This document shows positions 31,681-39,196 of a stretch of DNA of 64,000 nucleotides, one piece after another. Position 1 is the stretch's first letter. Each line of letters starts with the position of its first letter. The notes beneath the pieces are model-generated. The model had not been told where the DNA came from and did not search any database. It saw nothing but the letters and a program-made list of their open reading frames with translations. The stretch is from the NCBI GenBank assembly GCA_947572415.1, contig CANPBT010000001.1, positions 31,127 through 95,126 of the forward strand, in the 5' to 3' direction. The position numbers and the translations under genes are program-made. The stretch is from an uncultured Clostridia bacterium. Lineage in GTDB: Bacteria; Bacillota; Clostridia; Christensenellales; Borkfalkiaceae.

Positions 31681-32682
31681 TCACTCCCGCGGTTGTTTTT
31701 TGTCTTTCTTTTTCTTCTTCTGTCTCAACGGCTTCCTGAAAGGGTTGCCCTTTAAAAGGAAAATCCCTATAACCACCGTCAGCACCACGGTCGCCCCCAT
31801 AACCAGCCAGAACCAACCCGTCTGATAAAACGCGTATCCGTCCTGCCCCGGTACGGGCATGTTCATTCCCCAGAAGCCCGCAATCATAGTGGGTATAGCA
31901 AGCAGAATGGTTATTATGGTAAGCTTTTTCATCGTGTCGTTGGCGTTGTTGGAGATGACCGAGCCGTAAGCGTCCATAGTCACGCTGAGAATATTTTTGT
32001 AAATGTTACAGGTTTCTATCGCCTGTTTACCCTCGATTATGACGTCCTCGTACAAATCCATATACTCTTCGCGCGCGGCTACGCCCTGAACTTTGAATAG
32101 CTTTTCGTGCACCCTTTCGTTCGAGTTCAGCGAAGTGGAAAAGTATACGAGCGAATTCTGCAAATCCAGAAGCTGAATAATTTCCGAGTTACGCATAGTC
32201 TTTTCCATTTCGGACTGAATGCGGCGGGTTTTACGGTCGATTTGTTTAAGGCAGTACAAAAACCTTTTTGCGTTGTTCAAAAGGAATGTAAGCGTAAAGT
32301 GCAGGGGCATATCCGTGCGCACCCGCTCTCTTCCCGTAATAAAGTCCTTTAAAACCGTGTTGCCTTTCAGGCAGACGGTGACTATACACTTTTCGTTATA
32401 AATCACGGCGAGCGGCAGGGTGGAGTACCCGTCCGTGCCGTCGTTGTCCTCGATAAGCGGGCAGTCGACGATAAACATGTTGTTTCCGTCGTCGAACTCC
32501 GTACGCGCACGTTCTTCTTCGTCGAGCGCGGCTTTAATCATATCTTCGGGTATGCCCGTGTAGTTGGATACGTCCTCGCACTCGTCGTCGCTGGGGTTGA
32601 CAAGGTCAATCCAGCATTTTTCTTTGAAAAGTTCGATTTGCTCGGGCGCGCGTCCGTCGCCGGTAATAAAGTATTTAACCAT
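31681..32682 (-). CDS. corA: CorA-family Mg/Co ion transporter
   Basis: A 333-residue CorA protein: large cytoplasmic N-terminal domain, long stalk helix, two C-terminal membrane helices (about 250-275 and 287-309) joined by the selectivity motif GMN (here WGMNMPVPG), and a Lys-rich tail. It mediates divalent cation uptake. The leader contains a terminator-like hairpin with a competing pairing, suggesting regulated read-through. Confidence 0.93.
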   Translation of the reverse strand: MVKYFITGDGRAPEQIELFKEKCWIDLVNPSDDECEDVSNYTGIPEDMIKAALDEEERARTEFDDGNNMFIVDCPLIEDNDGTDGYSTLPLAVIYNEKCIVTVCLKGNTVLKDFITGRERVRTDMPLHFTLTFLLNNAKRFLYCLKQIDRKTRRIQSEMEKTMRNSEIIQLLDLQNSLVYFSTSLNSNERVHEKLFKVQGVAAREEYMDLYEDVIIEGKQAIETCNIYKNILSVTMDAYGSVISNNANDTMKKLTIITILLAIPTMIAGFWGMNMPVPGQDGYAFYQTGWFWLVMGATVVLTVVIGIFLLKGNPFRKPLRQKKKKKDKKQPRE

Positions 32683-32690
32683 AACTTCAC

Positions 32691-32758
32691 CTTAAAAAAA
32701 TAATGCACGGAAAATTCCGTGCATATACAAGGCAAAGCTCATTTGTACGGAAATTTTA
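32691..32758 (-). promoter_or_regulatory. Candidate transcription attenuator upstream of corA
   Basis: On minus, ATGCACGGAA pairs with TTCCGTGCAT (32724-32703), followed by a U-rich run and the corA Shine-Dalgarno. The 5' arm (ACGGAATTTT) can instead pair with upstream AAAATTTCCGT (about 32757-32747), extended by ACAA/TTGT, a mutually exclusive antiterminator. I see no M-box consensus. The signal sensed is unknown. Confidence 0.5.
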
Positions 32759-32835
32759 CGGATTATTCGTTTTGTAAAAAATAATTACTACTTGGGTCCA
32801 TTTAAGTATCCTTGTAAACGTATATTATCCTTGAC

Positions 32836-32897
32836 TTGCCTTCCCTCTTGAAAGGGGGAAGGTGTCTTTGCCGTGGAGGCAAAGACGGATGAGGGAT
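32836..32897. repeat. Family-A dispersed repeat
   Basis: TTGCCTTCCCTCTTG, AAAGGGGGAAGG, GTGTC, TTTGCC/GGCAAA hairpin, GGATGAGG. Confidence 0.8.
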
Positions 32898-32969
32898 ATT
32901 TTATCTCATATTTGACTTAATTATATACCATTATATTTATTTTGGCAAGCGATTTGTTAAAGGTAAAAT

Positions 32970-33092
32970 AGCCTTCCCCTTTGGGGAAAGTGTCCGCGCC
33001 GGCGCGGACGAATGAGGAGTAAAGCGTTACCTCATCAGTCACTCGCTCGCGCTCGTGACAGCTTCCCCGTTAGGGGAAGCCTGCTAGCGGTC
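32970..33092. repeat. Family-A dispersed repeat, inverted pair
   Basis: Two units facing each other, as at 22290-22425: CTTCCCCTTTGGGGAAAG...GAATGAGG and CCTCATCAGTC...CTTCCCCGTTAGGGGAAG. Nothing else is seen in the 32759-33119 gap. Confidence 0.85.
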
Positions 33093-33119
33093 GGTTAAAA
33101 CATCTCAGTGCTAAAAATA

Positions 33120-33146
33120 AAGGGCTTCCCGTAAGGGTAGCCCTTA
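33120..33146 (-). terminator. Intrinsic terminator after the XRE pair
   Basis: AAGGGC...GCCCTT stem with inner CCC/GGG and a TTTTATTTTT run on minus. Confidence 0.75.
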
Positions 33147-33356
33147 AAACTCTTTTCTGCCGACCAAAATATCTATATCAACATTAAAGTAATCGGCTAA
33201 CGCAACAAGATTATCCAAAGTAATTTGCCGTTGACACAAAATATATCGGGATAAAGTAGGTTGCGGAATTTTTACTTTTTCCGCAAGTTCGCTTACAGAC
33301 ATTTCACCCATTAAAAATTTAAGGTTGTCCGAAAGGCTTTTTATGTATTTGCTCAT
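33144..33356 (-). CDS. Small XRE-family regulator
   Basis: A 70-residue single HTH domain (SVSELAEKVKIPQPTLSRYI) ending in the YFNVDIDILVGR motif. It begins 3 nt after the preceding XRE gene with no Shine-Dalgarno of its own, so translation is probably coupled. The two tiny regulators may form heterodimers (inference). Confidence 0.85.
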   Translation of the reverse strand: MSKYIKSLSDNLKFLMGEMSVSELAEKVKIPQPTLSRYILCQRQITLDNLVALADYFNVDIDILVGRKEF

Positions 33357-33359
33357 AAT

Positions 33360-33638
33360 TTATTTATTTTTCAAATCGTTTATCAAAACAACGATATGCG
33401 CAACTTGTTGTTCTGTAAGTTCGCTTACGTTAATTACTCTTTCGTTATCCAATCCGAGTAAGTAATCGCAGGAAGCGTTAAAATACTTTGCAATTTTTAC
33501 AAGCATTTCGATTGACGGCAGAATATTATCGTTTTCCCAATTTGAAACAGTTTGCTTTGTTACGTTTAAAGCTTCCGATAATTCTACTTGATTTATTCCG
33601 CGCGCCGTACGCAATAGTTTTATTCTTTCACCTAACAT
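33360..33638 (-). CDS. Small XRE-family regulator
   Basis: About 92 residues from ATG 33638, with HTH at 1-65 (NQVELSEALNVTKQTVSNWE, FNASCDYLLGLDN) and a C-terminal helix. An in-frame GTG at 33662 lies 6 nt after a TATAAT box (33674-33669) and could be a leaderless start giving 100 residues. Divergent from the exported protein at 33748, with AATAGTATT/AATACTATT motifs between them. Confidence 0.85.
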   Translation of the reverse strand: MLGERIKLLRTARGINQVELSEALNVTKQTVSNWENDNILPSIEMLVKIAKYFNASCDYLLGLDNERVINVSELTEQQVAHIVVLINDLKNK

Positions 33639-33684
33639 AATAGTATTATTTCCAAAAATCACAATACCATTATATAAAAATTAG

Positions 33685-33713
33685 TTGACTTTATAAAAAT
33701 ACTATTGTATTTT
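33685..33713 (+). promoter_or_regulatory. Promoter with operator-like repeat upstream of the 33748 gene
   Basis: TTGACT (33685-33690), 17-bp spacer, TATTTT (33708-33713). The inverted repeat AATAC-TATT-GTATT (33698-33711) overlaps the -10 and fits repression by the divergent XRE proteins. Confidence 0.6.
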
Positions 33714-33747
33714 AATATTTGACCAAATACAATAAGTGTGTAATAAA

Positions 33748-35019
33748 ATGAAAACAAATTTGTTCAAGAAAATTATTGTTTATTTTGCTTTATTTGTGTT
33801 TTGTGCGGTTGCTTTATCCGTAAACACAATTACTGCGCGCGCGTTCGATTATATGGACGCGTTCCCATTTTACGGGCTGTATTCAGGCGACGGTCAAGCG
33901 GTTGTAAGCGGAAAGGTGCGTTATGATTTGACGGATAACAACCTGTTTGCAAATAATCAGGCGCAGGTCGACTCGGAGTATATAATCGCCGCTTCGGATA
34001 GTTCGGTTGATTTTTCGATACCTTTTATTTCGCGCTATTACAAAATGCAGCCGCCGAAGGTTTTTGTCGACGGGCGGCAGGTCGAGGGCGAAATCAATTA
34101 CGGGAAGTATCATTATACCGTTTATTACGACAACCCGATATCGGAAGCAATTGCCGATACTTTCCCCGCAAGGCTTGAAAGCGAATTGTGCGGCACGCTC
34201 TATACGGTGTTTGCCGAGAAGTCGGATATATTAGTGAATTTGAAGTTGGGCGATGGGCAAAGCCTTATTTTCGACCGTACGGAAAACTATACCGCTTCTT
34301 CCGAAGCCGGAAGAAAGGAGTTCCTTTTTCTTCAAACGCCGCTCGGTAACGAACTCAGATTTTTCATTTTAGGCGACCAAGCCGACAATAATTTCACAAG
34401 TAATTGCACCTTCGAAAAACGGTTTATCACTTGTGAAGAGTACGTAGATTTTTATTACAAAGCTTTTGAGCAATATTATTTAAACAGCGGCAACCCCGAA
34501 AAGGAGTACTTTTATTCGCAGATAAACGCAGTTTACGGCACCGGAAATATCGTATGCTTCGAGGATATCTTTATAAAATCGTTCAGGGAGTACAGGATAA
34601 ATACTTTTAATTTCAGTATTGCGCCGAAAGCCGAAACGCGTGTTACCGTTTCGGCGAGTGCGGGGATAGGATATAACGGAAATTATTCGCCGTACCTGTA
34701 CGGTGTAAGTTTTGCCGCCGCGCAAAAATACCCCGCAGAGTTCAGCGTAAAACTCAATGCGGAGTATCCGTATATTATTAATTGTCCCGTACCGTTCAGC
34801 CGCGAGGGCAACGACATTTGTATAGCGCCGCAAAACGAAAATTTTTCGCTTAAATTCTGTTCGGTCGAAGCCCCCCTCAACGTGTATGAATTACAGGAAA
34901 AGGAGCGGACAAAGCACAAAATAATTATGATTGCGCTGGCTGCGGCTTTTTGCGTTTTTCTTATCGGCGCGATGGTTTTTTTTATTAAAGCAGCCGATTA
35001 TTTTGAAAACGCTATATAA
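33748..35019 (+). CDS. Exported membrane-anchored protein, unknown function
   Basis: A 423-residue protein with an N-terminal signal or anchor (8-30, ending near TITARA), a long extracytoplasmic beta-rich domain and a C-terminal membrane helix (about 393-415). No enzyme motif is recognised. The ATG at 33748 has a poor ribosome-binding site. Its base composition is slightly lower in GC than the core genes. Divergent from the XRE pair; its end overlaps that of the M1 peptidase by 8 bp. Confidence 0.75.
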   Translation: MKTNLFKKIIVYFALFVFCAVALSVNTITARAFDYMDAFPFYGLYSGDGQAVVSGKVRYDLTDNNLFANNQAQVDSEYIIAASDSSVDFSIPFISRYYKMQPPKVFVDGRQVEGEINYGKYHYTVYYDNPISEAIADTFPARLESELCGTLYTVFAEKSDILVNLKLGDGQSLIFDRTENYTASSEAGRKEFLFLQTPLGNELRFFILGDQADNNFTSNCTFEKRFITCEEYVDFYYKAFEQYYLNSGNPEKEYFYSQINAVYGTGNIVCFEDIFIKSFREYRINTFNFSIAPKAETRVTVSASAGIGYNGNYSPYLYGVSFAAAQKYPAEFSVKLNAEYPYIINCPVPFSREGNDICIAPQNENFSLKFCSVEAPLNVYELQEKERTKHKIIMIALAAAFCVFLIGAMVFFIKAADYFENAI

Positions 35020-36463
35020 CAATTTTGCCGTCTATGAACGAGTTGAAAAAGCCTTCGAGGTCTACGCCGCCGCTTATGAAGCAGCCGAACAGATGCTCGC
35101 GCGAGGCAATTTTGCCTTGATTTTCGGCAAAGTATTTTTTAAGCCCCGCCAAAAACTTTTCGTCGCCTATCGACTGCCGCAGCATATCGAAGAGTATAAG
35201 CCCCTTGTTGTACGCAATATTCGTATATTCGTATTCGCTTTCGTAGTCTTTAAGGTGGCGGTTCATGCTCGTGTCTGCGTCGCCGAAAATCTGTTTGTAC
35301 ACGGTGTAATACGCCCTGTAAGATTTTGTCGCCGCGCCGACTATGCCCGTCCTTGTAAACGAATATGCGGGGTGATTTTCGAAAAACATAAGGGTGGAGT
35401 ACTCCGCAAGCCCTTCGTCCTGCCATGCGTCTGTAAGCTGGTTGCTGCCCACCATTGCGTACCACCACTGGTGCGCGGTTTCGTGCACGACGGTGTAAAT
35501 GCCGTCGTCTTTTTTCAAAGAGTCGGAAATCATCACGAGCCCGGGGTACTCCATACCGCCGTAGCAAAATCCCGTCTGAACTACAGAGTAAACGGGGTAT
35601 TCGTATCCGCCGAACGTCGTATTGAAATATTGCAGGCTTTCGCTTGCTGCGGTAAGCGCGGTCTGCGGTTCGCTATCCGAATAATAGTAATATGTAACCT
35701 CCGTCCCGTTCACGTTCTGGTTAACCGTTTTGAACTTGTCGGATATAACCGCCGCAAAATCGCGCGCGTTGCTTAAAGTATACGTGCACTTCTGTCTGTC
35801 CGCCGCGGTGGTGCGGTTTTCAAGCTTTCCGCCAGTCGCCGCGATATATTCGGGGGGCAAATCCAAAGTTACCTTATAATTCGCGCATTCCGAAAGGAAA
35901 GGGTCGCCGTTACTGTAATAGGCGCACTCAACGAAGCCCTCGGACGAATACGCGCACAGCACGGGGTAGAAATTGCCTAAATTGACCGTGTTTTCGGTTA
36001 CGCCCGTGCGGTGGTTGATTTTTGCAAGCGTAAGGGTGTAGCTTATCTTTATTTTTACGTTCTCTTCGGGATATACTGGGGTCAACAGCGTTACGGTAAG
36101 GATATTTTCGTCCTCGCCGCCCACGTTCCAGCCCGAGCAGTTTTCAACCCCGTCCACGGTCATAGCGCCGTAATTCACGCCGGCATAGTACGCCGCGTTT
36201 ATATAGGTCTGCGAAACGGGTTTGTGCTGCGCGTTTTCGCGGAATGCGTTGCCGTACAGATTGAACTTCAAGTCGCCTATCTCGTTCCCCGTATCGTTAT
36301 AATAGGTAAAATCCACCGTGCCTTTCAGCGTCCTCGCCTCGGCGTCGTAGGAGGCGAAAATTTCATATTCGCTTATTTCGGCTTTTTTCTCTTTGCAGGC
36401 GGCAAGCGTAATCAAGGCGGCAGCCGCGCATATTACAAGTAAAACACAGATAAATCTTTTCAC
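35012..36463 (-). CDS. M1-family zinc metallopeptidase lipoprotein
   Basis: A 483-residue aminopeptidase-like protein. The N-terminal signal ends in a lipobox ITLAAC, so it is anchored outside the cell. It has the exopeptidase-type GGMEYPG, the zinc motif HETAHQWW and EGLAEY with the third ligand, and a downstream Tyr in YNKGLILF. The GTG start at 36463 is favoured by GAGGTG 4-5 nt upstream and by the normal lipoprotein signal; an ATG four codons earlier is possible. Convergent with 33748. Confidence 0.88.
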   Translation of the reverse strand: MKRFICVLLVICAAAALITLAACKEKKAEISEYEIFASYDAEARTLKGTVDFTYYNDTGNEIGDLKFNLYGNAFRENAQHKPVSQTYINAAYYAGVNYGAMTVDGVENCSGWNVGGEDENILTVTLLTPVYPEENVKIKISYTLTLAKINHRTGVTENTVNLGNFYPVLCAYSSEGFVECAYYSNGDPFLSECANYKVTLDLPPEYIAATGGKLENRTTAADRQKCTYTLSNARDFAAVISDKFKTVNQNVNGTEVTYYYYSDSEPQTALTAASESLQYFNTTFGGYEYPVYSVVQTGFCYGGMEYPGLVMISDSLKKDDGIYTVVHETAHQWWYAMVGSNQLTDAWQDEGLAEYSTLMFFENHPAYSFTRTGIVGAATKSYRAYYTVYKQIFGDADTSMNRHLKDYESEYEYTNIAYNKGLILFDMLRQSIGDEKFLAGLKKYFAENQGKIASREHLFGCFISGGVDLEGFFNSFIDGKIVI

Positions 36464-36507
36464 GTAGCACCTCATATCAGAAATATTGTATGAGCGTGCT
36501 TTTGTTT

Positions 36508-36537
36508 TTAACACATTTTTTCAAAGTTAAATAGAAT
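36508..36537 (+). promoter_or_regulatory. Promoter of the nitrilase-like gene, probably leaderless
   Basis: TTAACA (36508-36513), 18-bp spacer, TAGAAT (36532-36537). The ATG follows after 7 nt with no Shine-Dalgarno. Confidence 0.55.
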
Positions 36538-36544
36538 ATACAGT

Positions 36545-37207
36545 ATGGTATTTTGTGTGATTGCCGACGGCAACGTCAAGGATATAAAATCTCTGCCCGA
36601 GTGCGACGTCGCGCTTTTCGGCTTCAACGGTCTGGGCGAAGTGGATTACGAAAGCGAGCTTAAAGGCTACACCGATAAATTCGAGGACGCGACCCGCCTT
36701 TCCAAAACTTTCAAATGCGGCGTGCTTTGCGGCTGCCGCACCAAAAGCCGCGGGGTTATAAGAAAATCGGTTTCGGTCGCCGACAGAGGCAAGCTTTTAG
36801 GCATCTCCGATATGAACAACGTAATCGACAAGGAAGAGTACAAAAGCGGCGCGGGGCTGGGCGTGTACAACGTCGGGGGCTATAAAATAGGCGTGTGTAT
36901 CGAAAACGACCTGCTCTTCCCCGACGGCATAAAGGCGCAGGCAATGTGCGGCTGCAACGTTATCGCGGTAGTTATGGAGGAGCTGAAAAGCCCCATGCCG
37001 CCCGTGCTGATACGCGCGTACTCCTATCTTTACGGCGTGCCGATAATTATGTGCGCGGGGAATATGGCGTACTTTTCGGAAATAACGGGCGACGTCGCTT
37101 CCTCGTCGCTGCAATTTTCGCTCTTCGACGTGAATATGCAAAACAGCTATCACGTCGTTACGGCGCGGACAAAAGGGATATATACGGAAGTAAGAAACGA
37201 TTATTGA
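36545..37207 (+). CDS. Carbon-nitrogen hydrolase (nitrilase)-fold protein, atypical
   Basis: A 220-residue protein of the C-N hydrolase fold. The nucleophile region is recognisable as GVCIENDLLFPDGIKAQAM (Cys near residue 119) and the late strand VPIIMCAGNMAYFS fits the fold. The catalytic Glu and Lys segments are less clear and the protein is 40-50 residues shorter than usual. It may be an amidase with unusual residues or inactive. Single-gene unit ended by the terminator at 37208. Confidence 0.6.
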   Translation: MVFCVIADGNVKDIKSLPECDVALFGFNGLGEVDYESELKGYTDKFEDATRLSKTFKCGVLCGCRTKSRGVIRKSVSVADRGKLLGISDMNNVIDKEEYKSGAGLGVYNVGGYKIGVCIENDLLFPDGIKAQAMCGCNVIAVVMEELKSPMPPVLIRAYSYLYGVPIIMCAGNMAYFSEITGDVASSSLQFSLFDVNMQNSYHVVTARTKGIYTEVRNDY

Positions 37208-37247
37208 TTTTTTGCGGGGCGCATAACCAAGCGCCCCGCAAAAATTT
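37208..37247 (+). terminator. Intrinsic terminator
   Basis: TTTTTGCGGGGCGC pairs with GCGCCCCGCAAAAA around ATAACCAA. Confidence 0.85.
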
Positions 37248-37267
37248 TATATTGCGCCCATTAACGC

Positions 37268-37296
37268 TTGTAATTTAAAAAAAAAGTTGCTATAAT
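37268..37296 (+). promoter_or_regulatory. Promoter of the yicC-gmk-rpoZ unit
   Basis: TTGTAA (37268-37273), 17-bp spacer, TATAAT (37291-37296). The transcript leader would consist mostly of the family-D foldback. Confidence 0.7.
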
Positions 37297-37301
37297 TAAA
37301 A

Positions 37302-37427
37302 GTGTCGTTTCCTCTAAACTTCGCATACCTTCGTCAAACTGCGTTTTTCTCGGGTTACGTACGTCTGTGTACGCGCCCGTCGAAAATACTCGTTTTCCTC
37401 GGTCTGCTCGTTTATAGAAAACGACGA
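37302..37427. repeat. Family-D long foldback repeat, copy 3, in the yicC leader
   Basis: Left end TCGTTTCCTCTAAAC mirrors the right end GTTTATAGAAAACGA; centre GGTTACGTACGTCTGTGTACGCGCCC. Related to 5034-5151 and 5698-5817. As RNA it would form one long imperfect hairpin before yicC. Confidence 0.6.
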
Positions 37428-37455
37428 CAATCTTATAGCTATGGAGCATATTTTT

Positions 37456-38331
37456 ATGTTGTCGATGACCGGTTACGGCAGAGGGGAGTACAAGCAAAAC
37501 GGTATTGAGCTTACCGTCGAAATCAAGACGGTGAACAACCGCTATCTCGACGTTTCGGTCAGAAGCCCCCGCGTTTTCACCGCGTGCGAGGACCTTATCC
37601 GCAGGCTGGTGCGCGAAAAGCTTACGCGCGGACACGCCGACGTTTATATAAACTTTACGGACAAGCGCGAAAAGGCGCGCAGTCTTTACCTCGACGAAAA
37701 CACCGCGGTCGCCTATGCCGAGGCGGCAAGGCGGGTCGCCGCCCTCTTCCCCGACGCGCATAACGATTTTTCGGTGACGGGCATCTTGCGCTTCCCCGAG
37801 GTAATAAAGGCGGAGGAAAGCTCCGCGGCCGACGACGAGTGCGTCGCCGCGCTTACCGAGGCGCTTAACGCGGCAACCGCAAAACTCAACGAAATGCGCG
37901 CCGTCGAGGGCGCCAAGCTCGAAGCGGATATGCTTTCGAGAATGCGCGTCATCGAAAAGCACGTAAACGAAATAGAAAAACTCGCGCCGCTCGTCGCGGA
38001 TAAATACAGGATAAAGTTAGAGTCGGGCATGAAAAAAATCCTCGAAAACGTGGAAGTGGACGAGGGCAGGCTATTAAACGAGGTTGCGGTGTTCACGGAC
38101 AAAAGCAATATCGACGAAGAGCTCACCCGCCTCAAATCGCACATTGTTCAGTTCCGCGAAATCTGTAAGGACGGGATTGTCGGCAGAAAGCTCGATTTTC
38201 TCGTACAGGAATTCAACCGCGAAACGAATACCGTCTGTTCGAAGTCGAACGACCTCGAAATAACCCGTTTGGGGCTCGCGCTCAAAAACGAAATCGAAAA
38301 GGTGCGCGAGCAGGTTCAGAACGTAGAGTAG
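37456..38331 (+). CDS. yicC: YicC/YloC-family endoribonuclease
   Basis: A 291-residue protein with the family start MLSMTGYGRGE and the C-terminal VREQVQNVE. YicC proteins are endoribonucleases acting in RNA turnover. The long central helices (SNIDEELTRLKSHI) are typical. I chose ATG 37456, with GGAG 9 nt upstream, over ATG 37441. It is followed 6 bp later by gmk, as in Bacillus. Confidence 0.92.
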   Translation: MLSMTGYGRGEYKQNGIELTVEIKTVNNRYLDVSVRSPRVFTACEDLIRRLVREKLTRGHADVYINFTDKREKARSLYLDENTAVAYAEAARRVAALFPDAHNDFSVTGILRFPEVIKAEESSAADDECVAALTEALNAATAKLNEMRAVEGAKLEADMLSRMRVIEKHVNEIEKLAPLVADKYRIKLESGMKKILENVEVDEGRLLNEVAVFTDKSNIDEELTRLKSHIVQFREICKDGIVGRKLDFLVQEFNRETNTVCSKSNDLEITRLGLALKNEIEKVREQVQNVE

Positions 38332-38337
38332 TATATT

Positions 38338-38889
38338 ATGGGCAAGCTTATAGTTATTTCCGGCCCCTCGGGGGTAGGCAAGGGCACGATTGTTAAAAAA
38401 CTTTTAAAAACGGGCGGGTACGCGCTCAGCGTATCCTGCACCACCCGCGCCCCGCGCGACGGCGAAAAAGAGGGCGTTTCGTATTTTTTCATAACCGAAA
38501 AAAAATTCGACGAAATGATAGAAAACGGCGGCTTTCTGGAGTACTCGCGCCATTTCGGCAAATCCTACGGCACGCCGAAAAGCTTCGTCGAAAAGCAGCT
38601 CAAAACGCACGACGTTATCCTCGAAATCGAGGTCGACGGCGCGTTGCAGGTCAAAAAAAGTTATCCGGAAGCGGTGCTTATTATGGTTGTTCCGCCCAAC
38701 GCCCGAGAGCTTAAAGCAAGGCTTTTAAAGCGGGGCAGCGAGGATGAGGACACTATCCAAAAGCGCATGCAGCGTATGGAGTACGAGCTTTCCAAACGCG
38801 GGCAGTACGATTACACGGTGGTGAACGATAAGCTCGAAGCCGCGGTGGACGAAATAAACGGCATTATAAAATCAGTCGATAAAAAATAA
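38338..38889 (+). CDS. gmk: Guanylate kinase
   Basis: A 183-residue enzyme phosphorylating GMP to GDP. Walker A is GPSGVGKGTI near residue 9; the GMP-binding SCTTRAPRDGEKEGVSYFF segment is near residue 34. Lies between yicC and rpoZ in the standard order. Confidence 0.96.
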   Translation: MGKLIVISGPSGVGKGTIVKKLLKTGGYALSVSCTTRAPRDGEKEGVSYFFITEKKFDEMIENGGFLEYSRHFGKSYGTPKSFVEKQLKTHDVILEIEVDGALQVKKSYPEAVLIMVVPPNARELKARLLKRGSEDEDTIQKRMQRMEYELSKRGQYDYTVVNDKLEAAVDEINGIIKSVDKK

Positions 38890-38914
38890 ATTACGCGAGT
38901 AATAAGGAGTATAT

Positions 38915-39133
38915 ATGATAAATCAACCTTCCGTTGACGTTCTGATCAACAAATTAGGTACGGACGAACAGCCCGTATCGCGCTATTGCCTCTGCGTAGT
39001 CGCTTCCAAGCGCGCAAGGCAGGTGTTGGAGCACCATATGGCGCAGGGGCCCAACCCCAACGAGTATCTCAAAGAGATATCGGTCGCCTGCCAGGAAATA
39101 GCGGACGGCAAAATCAAGTGCACAAAAGACTGA
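38915..39133 (+). CDS. rpoZ: RNA polymerase omega subunit
   Basis: A 72-residue omega subunit aiding assembly of beta'. It shows the conserved SRYCLCVVASKRARQV helix and a C-terminal EISVACQEIADGKIKC. AAGGAG is 7 nt before ATG. coaBC, usually next, is missing here; priA follows after a hairpin. Confidence 0.93.
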   Translation: MINQPSVDVLINKLGTDEQPVSRYCLCVVASKRARQVLEHHMAQGPNPNEYLKEISVACQEIADGKIKCTKD

Positions 39134-39141
39134 TAATGAAA

Positions 39142-39182
39142 TAATATACTGCGGTTTTCGGTGGGAAAGCCGCAGTATATTA
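39142..39182. terminator. Hairpin between rpoZ and priA
   Basis: A 13-bp stem (39142-39154 with 39170-39182) with a 15-nt loop. It lacks a clear poly-U run and sits 14 nt before the priA ATG, so it may attenuate rather than end transcription. Confidence 0.5.
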
Positions 39183-39196
39183 CACTTAATTTTATT

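Noticed and set aside
32683..32850. M-box magnesium riboswitch before corA
   Set aside because: The conserved M-box core could not be found; only a short attenuator-like structure is supported.
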